A stretch of DNA of 64,000 bases from Clavaria fumosa (GCA_951802425.1 OX637803.1:1550001-1614000); one strand, 5' to 3'. Counted from the first letter of the stretch, positions 1 through 12,705 are shown. Numbers and translations are program-made. Notes: generated from the letters alone by a model not told the origin.

Positions 1-500
1 CATTTTACGAGTGGTCCAGACATGTGTCGGTCATCGGACATTTCATCCCTCTGAACCACATGACTCACTTATGAATTATGGCCCCTATGTGACCTTGTAC
101 ACGATACCACATTGCCTTCTGTAGCTTCTGGAGATTTCCATAGGATCAGATTTGCTGTACTTAGAAAAATGTACTTAAGTATGCACCAGACTCTAGGGAA
201 ATTCAGCTTTTTGAATGTCCACATCATGCTGTGATCTTTAGCAAGCTCACCCTTCGTCGTACCCATTGATCTGCTGGCCTTCGTCGTCGCTGGCCCCTCG
301 AACTTTTGATCCAAACATCGGACTCTATCGGATCTGATACCAGATATTTGGACAACATATATTTTCATTCTCTGAACTTTTTGCACTCAACCTCTACATC
401 CTCCAAGGTTCTGTCTAGTGTTCCTGTTGTGTAATAAGACCCCCTGAAGAACCCGGCCGCGAACATATATTTGCAGCCAACACCTGTACAGCCTACTATA
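1..500 (+). repeat. 5' LTR of element A (right part only)
   Basis: Matches 14812-15309 and the right part of the E LTRs. It ends in ...ctata where E ends in ...ctaca, a decayed CA terminus. About 15 bases further starts tggagcccaccgcgaggg, present in the same place in E: a TGG-initial sequence that could be a tRNA-type primer-binding site. I cannot name the tRNA. Confidence 0.9.
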
Positions 501-532
501 ATCTTGGAGCCCACCGCGAGGGGGTTGTAACA

Positions 533-2016
533 ATGTCTTCACTACAGCCTTCGAGGATTCCCAGAGGCTCCTCCGCTTTCCAGCCTCGATGCTCCGAACG
601 CCTGAGAACTCGAAACCCAAATCCGATCACTGAACCACCACATTCCAAACCTCCTGGAGAAGTAATTGAAACTTCCCACTTTCTTCCATCAGACATTCCC
701 AGTATTTCATCCATTGTTTACTCCCACACAAGCTTCACCACCCCAGTTACCACATTACCACAGATCTTCGAAGAACCACTTACACCACTCCCCCTCGAAT
801 CGAGCATCCTTCACTTCCCACCAGAAACACCTCAGAATTCACCAGACGAAGTTCACCTACACCTTACACACCAATACAAATGGCTAATCAACCAAGATAT
901 CCGCTCCATGGCGCTCATGGGGCCCCTGCCTTTGACGGAGTACTGACGCATCTCAACCGGTACTTCGAGGACATTGACATCGTACTAACTGGCATTAATC
1001 CAGATGTTCTGGAGACCGATTTGATTCAGTACGCAAAGCATTACCTCGACACCAATACATGTCTCCTTTGGGAGACTCTCGCACCCGACCCACACCCAGA
1101 ATGAACTTGGGATACCTTCAAAGCGGCTGTCCGACGCCTTTATCCAGGTTCTGATGGTGGCCGTTTGTTCTCTGTCGCCGATTTGGACCATTTCATATCA
1201 GACTCAGCCCAAAAAGGAGTTTACATGTGCGCAGAACACGGAGAGTACTACTGGGACTTTCTTCGGATTACCTCGTATTTGATCAGCTCACAGCGCATGT
1301 CCACAAATGATAGGAACTGGCTTTACATCCTCGGATTTTGGGATCATACAAGGCGCCGGATCGAGAGCCGGCTCGCTATTATACTACCTAATCACCATCC
1401 AGAGGACCCATACCCGATGAATGAGGTTCACACCGCAGCCAAATTCCTACTCTCCTCAACATCCCCACACTCTGTGACAACCGATCAATTCTCCAGACCC
1501 ATCTGATTCGCATCCGCAGCCCCCAGGAGGGAACCGAAACCAGTAATCAAGAAGGAAGAACTCGACATGTCTGCGGCCTTGGCGACATCCGCTTCTACAC
1601 TGGCCCGCCTGGAATCAATTTTATCAGCTCAGTCTCTTGAACCAGCAAAATGTTCCGCCGCTCGGACCACGAATTCCCCTACACATCGGACGTGTAATTT
1701 CTGTTCAGAACTAGGTCATTTTGTTAGTACGTGTCTGAAAGCTCTCGAATACATCAAGTCTGGTAAATGTATGCGGAACACTGAAGGCAGGATTTGCCTT
1801 CCCTCTGGACGATACTTGCCAGGCACCATTGTGGGGAACAACCTATCAGAGTGCTTTGATAAGTACTATGCCACTTACCAATCCCAGAATATGCAGCTGG
1901 TGACTACCGCGGTATTTGAAGCACAGCCTACTGGACCATCTGGTGATCCCACAGATATGGAAGACAATTTGGACAAGGAAGATAGCAAGGGGATTGCCCT
2001 GGAAAATATGGCTTGC
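533..2016 (+). pseudogene. gag of element A, first segment (capsid and zinc knuckle)
   Basis: An ATG at 533 opens a Pro/Ser-rich leader ORF (to 946). The main gag frame starts at ATG 880 and aligns with E gag from 45434. In-frame stops at 1102 and near 1504, absent in E, break it. The zinc knuckle survives near 1697 as CNFCSELGHFVSTC (C-x2-C-x4-H-x4-C). Gag packages the element RNA and builds the particle. The frame is cut at 2016 by the next insertion and resumes at 4005. Confidence 0.88.
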
Positions 2017-4004
2017 TGTTAGGGTGTCAAGTACTTACCTTACTATGTTTAGCCTTTCTCCTTGTCTGGAAGCTCCACAAATATGTGTCTCATTAGCCTA
2101 ATGAGCCTATGGCCTTATCTACATGTGTCTATGTACCAATAGCCATGAAAACAACTAATTTTGGTTAGCCATCCAGAGTAAGAACTGCAATCATTCTATA
2201 CTCAAAGAAAGATGGGGCTCTAGAGCAAGAACCAGGAACCGCACAAAGATGCGGTTGGTACCGTTCGATTTCTATGCCTTGACAACCCTTAATTCCAAGT
2301 TTGCGAAAGGAAATAACAGTTATTAATTTCTTAAAGTAAATAATATTGATCTAGTGGCTTCTTCTACATAAAAGACAAATAGTGTTTGGATGGCTAGGAA
2401 ATAGGGAAATCTAAACAGACAGAAGTGTGGAAGTGGTCTACAGGCTCCTTTCTGCAAGTTTGCGAGAGGGACGGAGCGTTTGCGGTTTAGATACAGCGCT
2501 GCGACTCGAAGGTACAAGTCTGGCAGTATAGTAACACTGTGGGGACAGTCCTGATCACGATCGGACCTCGATCAAGCGATCAAGGACCGATGGACTGGCT
2601 CAGTTCCCACGGTGGCAGGTTGGGAGCGATGGCCGACGATGCCACACTACCAAATATGGACTACTCATCCATATCAAGGGATTGTGCACTCGTGAACTTT
2701 CGTGCACAATCCCTCAGCCCTCCCTGCCTCTTCCCTTATGTCAGGACCTTGCTAGTACATACATAGCATAGTATAGAGGTGAAACACATACTAAATAAGT
2801 CTAGATGCACTTAGTTATGGCTAGTATGGGGAAGATAAGAGGAAGCAAAGAAGGTATGGACGAAAAGACGATGCGATCGAGGCCGGGAACGCCGCGGAGC
2901 GTCGCAGAAGCAATCGGGGGCGATTGTGGGGTCCTTCCCCACAATCCCCGACGTTTGGGCCCCTGGCATTGAGTCAGTATGACTCAGTATGATTATTTTT
3001 AGATAAACTGGAATGTTCGAGATGAAATATCTCAATGAAGAAATAAGATAAAATTATGATCTTACCTGATATGTAAAGCCACTGAATTCTCCTTAATTTA
3101 GAGTCCTTAAACGGTATGTTAGGACTACTACTTAAGGAGCTATGCTATATTCTTCCAAATGTAGTAGGTACACAAATTTGAGTATAAATAGCCGGCGGAA
3201 CTTCGCGTTCCAGGCATAATTACGTACCCACTCATCGATTGAACCATCCTGCAAAAGGACTAAGCCTGAGTCTAGCTCCCCACGGAGCTAAGGACATATT
3301 TAGTAAAACTAAGGACAGGGTCTAGTTAAACTAAATGTAGTATCTGCTGACCAAGAACTTAGTCTGGTCAAGTGATCTGGGTATCCCAAGGTACCCAGGC
3401 TTCGAACGAGCCGCCCTGTGCCGGCTCCCCTCGGCGCGGTAAGTATTGAGCGAGTTATGAATATTTTAGTATGATGTACAAGGTACTGTACTGTACATAA
3501 TACTACTGTGTTCATCAGAGTAAGTAGTGAATAGCTAGCCAAGTACTGAGAATTAGGCAGTGGTTTATAGAGGTAGAATGGTCTACAAGACAGGAGAATT
3601 TCATGAACTCTTCAGCTTGTTTTTCCTGTGTCTGGTTAGCTACCTATTCACTGATTTATTTTGACCTATCTACACCAATTTGGCTTAAGTGTGCAATACC
3701 TATGGAGTGGTCAGTCATTGAGCCATAGTATCAACCTGTGGAGTGATACCAGGTTGAGGCAGACTATGGAGGTCAATGGCTAAGCCCATGGGATGTTGTG
3801 ACTTAGGTTACTAACTAATAATAATATCTGCCCAAAGCAATGCCTTGCTAGCAGTGTTGGTTTCAATACTGTTAGCAGGAAGGTATGGAACTGGAGGATC
3901 TACTAGTCCTGTAGACCGACTGCATAAGGAATTGAGGACCTGTCTGAGTCATCCTGACTCTCAGTGACTCATTTCTGACTGCATCCAGTACCAGATCCAT
4001 AACA
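2017..4004. mobile_element. Unclassified insertion in gag of A, TG...CA ends, 5-bp target duplication
   Basis: Comparison with E shows 1,988 extra bases inside gag, from tgttaggg to ...ataaca, flanked by cttgc (2012-2016) and ctcgc (4005-4009), a 5-bp duplication with one C/T change. TG...CA ends plus a 5-bp duplication suggest LTR-retroelement origin. I found no coding region and no internal copy of the terminal sequence, so it could be a long solo LTR, possibly with another solo LTR inside (a promoter-like TATAAATA lies near 3184). Confidence 0.6.
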
Positions 4005-4502
4005 CTCGCACCTTTGCAAACAACGTGGCAAAGAAAATAGACAAGGGCAAAAGGAAAGCACCCGCACCCTGGAATAACAATCCACAGCCATCTAGGTTAC
4101 CTCCTCCACCCGCCATTGTCATTACCCCGCCTCCGGTCATGTGCCCATCGAAGCCGGAAAGAATCGAAAGATCTGATATCCAGTATCATTACCAAGCTCT
4201 GATAGAAAATCCGGTAACTGTTCAACAAGTTTTTGATCGCACACTTGACATTCCGGTCCATGTGACACCCCATGAATTACTCGCCATTTCTGGAGACATC
4301 CGTAAAAAGATGAAGGATATGGTCACCGCCCACCGTGTTCCGGTCACCGCCTCCGTTGTACAGGACACCCTCTACACAAACATTACGGCCCCGGATACCT
4401 CCGATCTCGTTGCGGCAGTTGACGCTGCTCTGCTCTGCATTGTGGAAGGCATACTGGATGGCCAGATCACAGTGGAGTGTCTTCTCAACCAGGGTAGCTC
4501 TA
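4005..4502 (+). pseudogene. gag of element A, second segment
   Basis: Continues the gag frame after the first insertion (AKKIDKGKRKAP, as in E near 46590) up to the protease-like active site, here LLNQGSS where E has LLDQGSS. The catalytic-position Asp is therefore lost in A. Element B is inserted directly after this motif; the duplicated target ctcta is at 4498-4502 and 8396-8400. Confidence 0.88.
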
Positions 4503-4806
4503 TGTCAGACTTAGTCTCACGGTTCACACAACTTAATGTAAGGTCGATGATGACGATACTAACATAAGGGGAAAAGGGTACAAGTAAGGAAAAGTCGTAG
4601 TATATATAGTGAACGCTTCGGCATTTGCCGGTGTTCCCATGCTCGGACCCAGATGTCACGTGATGCGCCGGAGGCCTGGGTCACGTGACGCACCATTATG
4701 TAATCCGGCGACCGTTCCGATCATGTGACTTTCCCACAACTTTCCCACGACTCTTTTGTAGTCCCATCCTGACCTTTCTCATGTGCTTATGTAAGCGATC
4801 CTGACA
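4503..4806 (-). repeat. 3' LTR of element B
   Basis: 304 bp, starts tgtcagac and ends cctgaca. Its partner is 8102-8395; the length difference is mainly a short duplicated tttcccac segment near 4730. Confidence 0.93.
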
Positions 4807-4817
4807 TCACCCCCCTC

Positions 4818-7451
4818 TTAAGGCTGGGCGTCTCGACCTGCTAACTTTGCCTTGTCAGGGTGTTGCTGGAAGAAGTCTCGGAGCAACAGCGTGATGTTAG
4901 TGAGGTTGTGACGAGGTTCCCAAGTGTTCTCCTCCACAGGGTACCCCAACCATTTCACCAAGTACTTCACCCCACGTCCCACCTTGTTGACATCAAGGAT
5001 GGCTTCAACCTCATACTCCAAGTGGTCATCGTCAATTGTGGGAGGGGGGGGCAGAGGTAGACTCTGAGAAAGGAAAGAGGGTGCAATATACAGAGTGAGT
5101 AGCAGCTCATTGAAGACCCGATGAATGCACCATGCTCGGGGGAGCTTGAGCTGGTATGCTGCTGGTCCAACCTTTTCCTCAACCATGAAGGGTCCAGCCC
5201 GCTTGTTGTCAAGCTTCTTGGAGGGTCGATCCATTTTTAGGTTCTGTGTGTCCAACCAGACTAAGTCTCCCTTCGAGTATTTCCAACTCGGTTGCTTTCC
5301 TTTATCGTAGCTGGCCTTCATCGCATCTGCCGCTTTCCCCATCGCTTCCCTGGCAGCTCTCCGAGACTCCGTGAGTTTGGCCATCCACTCATCTGCTGCA
5401 GGATTCACCTCCGAGGGTGGCCAAATTCCACCATTCCATGGGTGCCAGCCATATTCCAGGTAGAAGGGCGTGAATCCAGTGGCTGTATGCTTGTGGTTAT
5501 TGAGCGCAAACTCAGCAGTAGACAGCCATTCTGCCCAATCATCCTGTAGGTGGTCCACATAGGCCCGGAGATACACCTCAACCTCCTGGTTGACCTGTTC
5601 CATCTGTCCATCTGTCTGGGGGTGGAAGGCTGTACTCGGGTTTGCCTTAACCCCAATCATCCTGTAAAACTCCTTCATAAATTTAGACACAAACTGTGTG
5701 CCCTGGTCACTCACAACCTTCTGCAGAACTCCATGGTCACGGAAGACCCAGTCTCGGAGGATACAAGCAGCACCAAGTCCAGTGAGGTCAAGGCTGATAG
5801 CCTCAATGAGGGTCCGCTTTGTGAACTTGTCCACAATGACCAGGATGGCGTTGTGCCCACAGGAGAGGGGGAAAGGGCCCACAATGTCCCAAGAGATTAC
5901 TGCCCAAGGCCCTTCAGGCACAGGGTGAGGGTAGAGCGGAGCGGCACGCCTAGTGCGGTCAGGCTTCACTTTCTGGCACATCTGACACCCTCCCGCAAAC
6001 CAATCTGAATCCTTCACCATCCCCACCCACCAGTAGGACCTCAGCAATGCTGCCTTCAGCTTCCGGGGGCCTGGGTGACCAGTGATGGGAAGGTCATGCT
6101 CGAAGGTGAGCACTGCCTCATGTGCCTCTGGGGGCACCCAGGTGATTTTGGCCTTCCGCCAGAGTCCCATTCGATCTCTCGTCCACTCATCATCCAGCTC
6201 TTCTGGCTTCTGCACATGTACCGCGCTATTTTTCTGGAGTAGCGTCTCCATTTCCAACGTGAATGACATGCGGGTTTCCACTTCTGGGAAGACTTGCACT
6301 GGCGCATCTTCCTCCACCATTTCTCCATAGTCTGGCCTCCGCGAGAGTGCGTCTGCCTTTGTGTTTGATTTTCCAGTGCAGTACTTGATCTTGAAGTCAA
6401 AGCACTGGAGCTCGCCAACCCAACGGACCTGCCTCGGCTTCAGCTTCTGGGGTTTTCGGAAGTACTCAAGGTTTGCATGGTCTGTCCAGATCTCAATCGT
6501 CTCTTCCACTCCGATGAGGTATGCCCGCCACTCGCGAAGTGCCCAGATTACTGCCAAGAACTCTTTGTCATACACATCATAATTCTTCTTGGCTGCAGAG
6601 AGGGCTTGGGAGATGTAGTCCACCACTTTCCAGGTCCCATCCGTCTGCTGCTGCAAGAGCACTCCTCCAGTTGCTAGGTTACTCACATCTGTCTCTACCT
6701 TCCATCTCCCTTTGTCTTGTGGTAGAGCCAAGACAGGTGCTGATATGAGTGCTAGCTGGAGATCCTGGAAGGCTGATTCTTCCTCTGCTTCCCACTTCCA
6801 TGGAACTTTCCCTGTCAACCGGAACAATGGTTTGGCATGGGCTGAGAGGTTCAGGATGTGGCGACGATAGTAGTTTAACATCCCATTAAACCTTTGCACC
6901 TCCTTCACATTCCTAGGTCATGGCCAGTTCTGCACTGCTTCACCCTTCACCGGGTCGTGTTCCAAGCGGTTGTGAGAGATCTTCATCCCAAGGAAGATGA
7001 TCTCACTCTTTTCAAACTTGCATTTACTGAGTCTGAGGCACAACCCATTCTTTCCAAACTTCTCCAAAACTCGATTCATCCAGTACCAGTGGGTAGTCAA
7101 GTCCTCTGCGAACACTATGTCTGCGAGGGCGGTTGCATGGTCATTCGGGTCATCAAATGCCCGTTTCATCTCCTCCACAAAGTCTACCCAGGATCCAGCC
7201 TCATTGTTTCCCAGGATCTCTTCTCCCTTCATATTTTCCCACTCAGCGGCAAACCCATCCCCAGCAATCTTGCTGAGGGTGTAGAGGACCTTTGCCAGGT
7301 CCGTGGCATAGATAGTCAGGTTCACCATAAACTGGAGGCGAAGCAAATGGAGGAATGTGCGGAAATTCTTTTTCTGCCCATCGAAGGGGGCAACAGACAA
7401 GTCAAGCCTCATTGGTTGGGCTACAGGTGGGGCGACGTGGTCAGCCATCAC
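4818..7451 (-). pseudogene. gag-pol of element B with in-frame gag/RT deletion
   Basis: Reads right to left from an ATG near 7451. About 110 residues of gag (PFDGQKKNFRTF..., matching H gag) run without a frame break into RT just after the place where H has YIDDVII: the polypeptide goes from ALADI to VFAEDLTTHWYW near 7116. The rest of gag, protease and the first half of RT with the catalytic YIDD are absent. One in-frame TGA at 6918-6920 follows; then RNase H (ETDVSNLATGG, NTKADALSRR), integrase (zinc region, SWDIVGPFP, SDQGTQF, MEQVNQE) and a C-terminal chromodomain (YLVKWLGYPVEENTWEP) remain open to 4818. It cannot be autonomous. Confidence 0.92.
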
Positions 7452-8089
7452 AGACCCTGGTGGTGGTGATGGGGTTTTGGGGACGTCAGTAATGGGGGAA
7501 TCAGGGGGGAGCTGGGCTCGACCCAGTCTCAGACACAGACACTGTAAATAAAATTCTGGGCCTCAGGCACTCAGGATTTCTTTGATCTCTTAGCAGTCCT
7601 GTCCTCTCAGGCTGCTCTCTATGTATCTAGGTACTTATAGAACTCTTATTCTATAAAACTTGTTGCTAGCATGGGGCCCAAATGGTGTCCCAGGTGGTCA
7701 CTCCACAACTCCTAGTGAGTTGCCCGTGTGCCCTTCTGACAATGGTCACAGAGCAAGGGCCCTGTCCACTGGACCAGGAAACTACAGAAAGACTATGTAG
7801 AGGGCCTTTTCATGCCCTGTACACTACGCAATTCACTGGTATGTAGCTGTAAAACAAAGTTCTGGGCCTTTGGCACTCGGTATCACTAGGGGAGGGTCAC
7901 AGTAGACTTCCTCTGGGTCTGGTCATGTGTATCTACACACAGTAAAAATTTCACATGGTTCTGTTGCACACCGTGGGCAGGGTAAAGAGAAAGAGGATGA
8001 GGGGGATAAGCTGTCACAGAGTGTGACAGTTTGAGATAGGGGTCCAGGCTAGCTGGGTTAGGACACGGGGCTAGGGTGGACAGGGGTTG
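7452..8089 (-). other. Leader of element B
   Basis: Non-coding stretch between the self-priming site and gag. Two similar segments (near 7546-7570 and 7855-7878, both with ttctgggcct..ggcactc) about 310 bp apart suggest a small duplication or a decayed insertion. No gene seen. Confidence 0.5.
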
Positions 8090-8207
8090 ATGTTAGTATT
8101 GTGTCAGACTTAGTCTCACGGTTCACACAACTTAACATAAGGTCGATGATGACAATACTAACATAAGGGGAAAAGGGTACAAGTAAGGAAAAGTCGTAGT
8201 ATATATA
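8090..8207 (-). promoter_or_regulatory. Element B promoter and self-priming primer-binding site
   Basis: Immediately outside the 5' LTR, atgttagtattg (8090-8101) is the perfect 12-nt reverse complement of caatactaacat (8153-8164) inside the LTR. On the minus strand a TATATATA box (8199-8207) lies about 36-40 bp upstream of the latter, so the complementary segment would be the 5' end of the transcript. This is the arrangement of Tf1/sushi self-priming. Inferred from sequence only. Confidence 0.75.
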
Positions 8208-8395
8208 GCGAACACTTCGGCATTTGCCAGCGTTCCCACGCTCGGACCCCAGACGTCACGTAATGCGCCCGAGGCCTGGGTCATGTGACACACCATTATG
8301 TAATCCGGCAACCATTCCGATCATGTGACTTTCCCACAACTCTTTTGTAGTCCCATCCTGACCTTTCTCATGTGCTTATGTAAGTGATCCTGACA
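8102..8395 (-). repeat. 5' LTR of element B
   Basis: 294 bp, tgtcagac...ctgaca, pairing with 4503-4806; followed by the second copy of target ctcta. Confidence 0.93.
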
Positions 8396-8767
8396 CTCTA
8401 TTGTAGCAATGAGGCGAGATGTTTGGGAAAAACTTGGCAATCTGCTACACTCTGAACACATTATTCACATGGAATCCTCTCATGGCACCATTGCTCCAAT
8501 GCTCAGACTCATCAAGAATTTTCCTTTACAGATTGGTCTGTGCACTTTCCATGTTCAAATGCAAGTGGCAGACACGCTACCCTGCAAGGTTCTCGTTGGA
8601 CAACCATTTTTTATGCTAACCAGCTCTCAAACAATTGATCATCCTCATGGGGCCCAGGACCTCATTCTAAACGATCCGAACACAGGAGAATGAATCATAG
8701 TGCCAACAAAAGAGTGAATCCCGGTCCGCAAAACATTGAATAACAAGAAACTGCATCTGGATTTTTG
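8396..8767 (+). pseudogene. gag of element A, last segment (protease-like region end)
   Basis: Continues from the protease-like motif (AMRRDVWEKLGN..., aligned to E 47070-47430). It contains decay stops. It ends at tttttgatgg; E has tttttgagag at the equivalent gag-pol junction, so A keeps an ATG at the start of the pol frame that E lacks. Confidence 0.85.
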
Positions 8768-11700
8768 ATGGCTGGAGCCTCGATTATCCGCAAATCTATG
8801 GACTCACCTCCAGTCAATGTGGACACAGAACCTATACCCAAATACGAGACTCCAGCCATCTTTCCCACTTCCATTCAGAATTACTCATCATCTTCTTTTG
8901 TAAATCTAGCCCCTCTCGATCCCATTCCTTGTATCAGTGTCTTGGACATTTCTTTCGATTCTGTTGATTCCCCGGTCGCTATCGAATGTGAACCGATGCA
9001 TTCGAATATCGCATATCCCCTGTACAACAATACCTCCGAAATGAATTTCCTGTCTACGGATGCCGTTTTGCCAGTTTACCTAGGAAAGAAATACAAGAAG
9101 GTAGCAAACCACATCAATCCGATCAAAGCAACAGTACCTGAAGAATTCTGGATTGTCCGAAGACGGCATCCGGACCCACTAGCCGATATACCGATACTTC
9201 CAACACATCCCCCCGATTTCACCCTGGTCTCCAATATACTCAAGACTGGAAACAAGTGCATGATGCAAACCCCACCGGATTTTTATGGCCAGAGGAAGAA
9301 AAACTTGTTCACTATCTTATTAAAGCCCAGGAAGATGCCTTCACTTGGACGGAGACCGAAAAAGGACGATTCGATGCAAAATACTTCGATCCAATTATCA
9401 TTCCGACTGTCAAACATGTCCCCTGGATTTTCAAAAATATACCAATTCCTCCTGGCATCTACGATGAAGTACTGAAGGTTATCCAAGAAAAGATTGCGGC
9501 TGGAGTATACAAAGAGTCCAATTCCTCTTATCGGTCCCAGTGGTTTTGCATGTTAAAGAAGGACGGAAAGTCTCTCCGACTTGTACATAACCTCCAGCCA
9601 TTGAACAAAGTCACCATCAGCGACTCCGCAGTTCCCCCAATAATGGAGGTTTTTGTGGAATCATTCACTGGACGTGGATGCTACAGATCACTCGATTTAT
9701 TCGTTTCCTTCGATCAGCGGACACTCGACGAGCAAAGCCAAGATCTTACCATGTTTCAAACCCCTCTTGGAGCCAAACGGCTCACTTGCATCCCAATGGG
9801 ATACACGAACGCGATGCAAATTATGCATGGAGATGTCACACATATCTTGCAAGACGAAATTCTGCACGTAACCATTCCATTTGTAGACGATGTAGCAATC
9901 AAGGGCCCAGAAACCCGATATGAGCTTCCGGACAGCACTTACGAGACGATCCCAGAGAATCTGCAAATACGGCAGTTCGTTTGGGAGCATTTGAATAATG
10001 TCAACCGGGTGCTCCAACAAGTCAAGAAAGTTGGAGGAACCTTTAATGGCAAGAAAACAACAGTCTGCACTCCCGAAACGATTGTTACCGGACACACGTG
10101 CACATATGAAGGGCAAGTTCCGGACGCTTCCAATGTTCAACGCATCCGAGACTGGCCTCTGTGCGAAACACTCACAGATGTCCGATCATTTTTAGGCGTC
10201 TGCGGACTGCTCTGGATATTCATTAAAAACTATGCCATACTTGCCCAACCACTTGTCAGCCTAACTCGTAAGGACGTTCCATTCAGGTTCGAAGAAGAAG
10301 AACAAAATTCGATGGACCGACTTAAAGACGCAATACTCAACTCATCCGCCGTTCGACTGATTGACTACCACTCTGGACAGCCCGTGATTATGGCCATTGA
10401 TTCATCCAACATTGCTGTCAGCTTTGCGCTATTTCAAATCGGAGAAGATGGAATCTGGTACCCATCTAGGTTCGGTTCAATAACCTGGAATGAACATGAG
10501 GCCCAATACTCTCAAGCAAAAATCGAGTTATACGAACTGTTTCATGCCCTTCGGTCGTACCAGATTTACCTCATCAGCCTTCTGAAATTTACTGTCGAAA
10601 TGGATGCCAAATTTATTAAGGGTATGCTAAACAATCCAGACATCCAACCAAACGCTGCCATGAATCAATGGATTGCCAGTATACTACTTTTCGATTTCGA
10701 CCTTGTTCACATCCCCACAGATAAACATACTGGAGCTGATGGATTATCACGCCAACGTGCCAGAGATGGTGAGGAAGACACCAAGTCTGAAGATCATGAA
10801 GAGTGGATCGATCGGAGCTACGTGTTCGCCATGGAACACATGAATCAAGCACCGGAATCTTTCTACCGATCCGAGGCGCAGCTCTGGTATCGCTCATACT
10901 GGCTTCCGACTTCACACAGGATCGATGCTACTCAATTGCTACTCAATTTGGTGGTACCATCCGATGATTCACCAGCCCCAAATAAATCCTCTACCATCTT
11001 TATACCCTGGTCAGACGCAGCAAAGAAAAGAGAAGAACAGATCTGCAAAATTGAATCTTTCCTTCGAAACCCGATCTGTCCATCCAGCATCGACGCAAAC
11101 CAGTTCTGACGATTAGTCCGCTCCGCATCTGAGTTCTTCATCCTTGATGACAAGCTATGGCGTCGCCAACCTAGTGGATGCCACCAGGTAGTACCAATTA
11201 TTACAGAGGCACACGATTCACTTGGTCACAAAGGTGTTTACATTATCCAGACACGTATTTTAAATTGGTTCTGGTGGCCAGTGTTGGATCAAGATGTAAA
11301 GTGGTTTGTCTGTACTTGTCACCAGTGTCAAACCCGACAAATCCAGAAGATATTTATTCCCCTGATGGTTGCCACACTGGCCGGTCTTTTCCGTCGAGCG
11401 CACATTGACACCATGTTCCTACCCAGAGCTCACAGTTTCCGACTTCTTGTCCATGCCCAATGCTCATTATCTGTGTATCCGGAAGCAAGACCACTACGGA
11501 ATGAGACCGCCCGACTTATCGGAACCTTTATATTTGAAGATATACTGTGCTGATGGGGAGCAGTAGAAGAGATCATTATGGATAATGGTACCCCATTCAT
11601 CAAAGCCCTTGATTTCCTCAAGAAATGGTATGGAATCTGTCACATCCATATCTCCGGATATAATTCCTGCACTAACGGCGTCATTGAACATGCCCACCAG

Positions 11701-12470
11701 TCGGTCCGCAAGTCATTAATCAAAGCAGCAGATGGAGACGAATCAAAATGGCTGGATGTGTTACCCTCAGTCATTTGGGCAGAACGAACCACAATCCAAC
11801 GATCCACCGGTCACTCTCCATTTTACATCGCACATGGTGTGAACCGCTTTTCCCTTTTGACATATCCGAAGCAACATATCTAATTCTGACCGCCAATGCC
11901 CCGATGACTACTGTGGAACTGATAACCCTTCGAGCCCGCCAACTACAAAAATGAGAAGAAGATCTAGCGACGATTGCTGATAAAGTACTCGCTGCCTGAA
12001 AACAATCCGTCAAGCAGTTCATCGATGCACACCAGAACTCCATTATCGACTACAATTTCAAACCCGGATTGCTGGTATTGATCCACAACTCGGCCGTAGA
12101 AATGGAACTAAATCAAAAGACAAAACCACGATTCTTTGGACCAATGATCGTTGTTCGCCGAACTCAATACGGCGCATATATTCTCTCGGAACTCGACGGC
12201 GCCGTCTCAAAGATCCACTATGCAGCTTTCCGCATCATTCCCTACTATCCATGGTCACAAACATCAATTCCGGTCACATCTATCATCAACCAAATGACAG
12301 AGATAAACGAGGACATCTCATGCTATCAAATACACAAGGCCTCACATAACTCCATCGATACCGGAGATGGGGAAAGCCAAGCTGCCAAACTATCTGATGA
12401 ATCCAACAATGAAGCCGCCAATACTGACGCTCCGGAACAACCCGAAAACTTCGGCCTCGCCATTAAGCAT
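8765..12470 (+). pseudogene. pol of element A (RT, RNase H, integrase), decayed
   Basis: Aligns end to end with E pol (47428-51165). A one-base deletion near 9224 shifts the frame (ORFs 8765-9475 and 9256-11109). RT keeps the unusual FVDDVAIKGP form of the active site near 9880. A TGA at 11107 and others replace CGA or CGG codons of E; 11119-12470 is integrase with several stops. The 3' end is shortened and shifted relative to E. Not functional. Confidence 0.92.
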
Positions 12471-12534
12471 CTTTCTCTATTGTATCTTTTATTTTCCCAT
12501 AATTTACATTGATTTGATCGACGCCCAAACATTC

Positions 12535-12551
12535 AAAAAAAAAAAAAAAAA
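12535..12551 (+). repeat. Poly-A tract between convergent pol and antisense gene (A)
   Basis: A run of 17 A at the place where E has 27 A (51224-51250). Confidence 0.8.
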
Positions 12552-12705
12552 TGGAAATTTCGGACAAGTCCAAACCTCATACCCGATGTTCTTTTAACCT
12601 TTTCCTTACACTCTCACAGCTCTAACTCACTTTTCCCACACAACATTCCACTCCATTCAAAAAAGAAAACACATACAAGAACAAAACATTTATACAGTAA
12701 ACGAC

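Larger units (their letters stand above)
4503..8395 (-). mobile_element. Chromovirus B (Ty3/gypsy, non-autonomous, internally deleted)
   Basis: Minus-strand element with LTRs at 4503-4806 and 8102-8395, TGTCAG...CTGACA ends and a perfect 5-bp duplication ctcta. The polypurine tract is the complement of 4807-4820, beside the left (3') LTR. It codes a fused gag-RT polypeptide missing the end of gag, protease and the first half of RT. It is related to D and H in protein sequence but has different LTRs. Confidence 0.93.

Noticed and set aside
3385..3450. tRNA-like segment (box-B-like gcttcgaac) in the unclassified insertion
   Set aside because: No cloverleaf could be drawn and no A box at the right distance was found.
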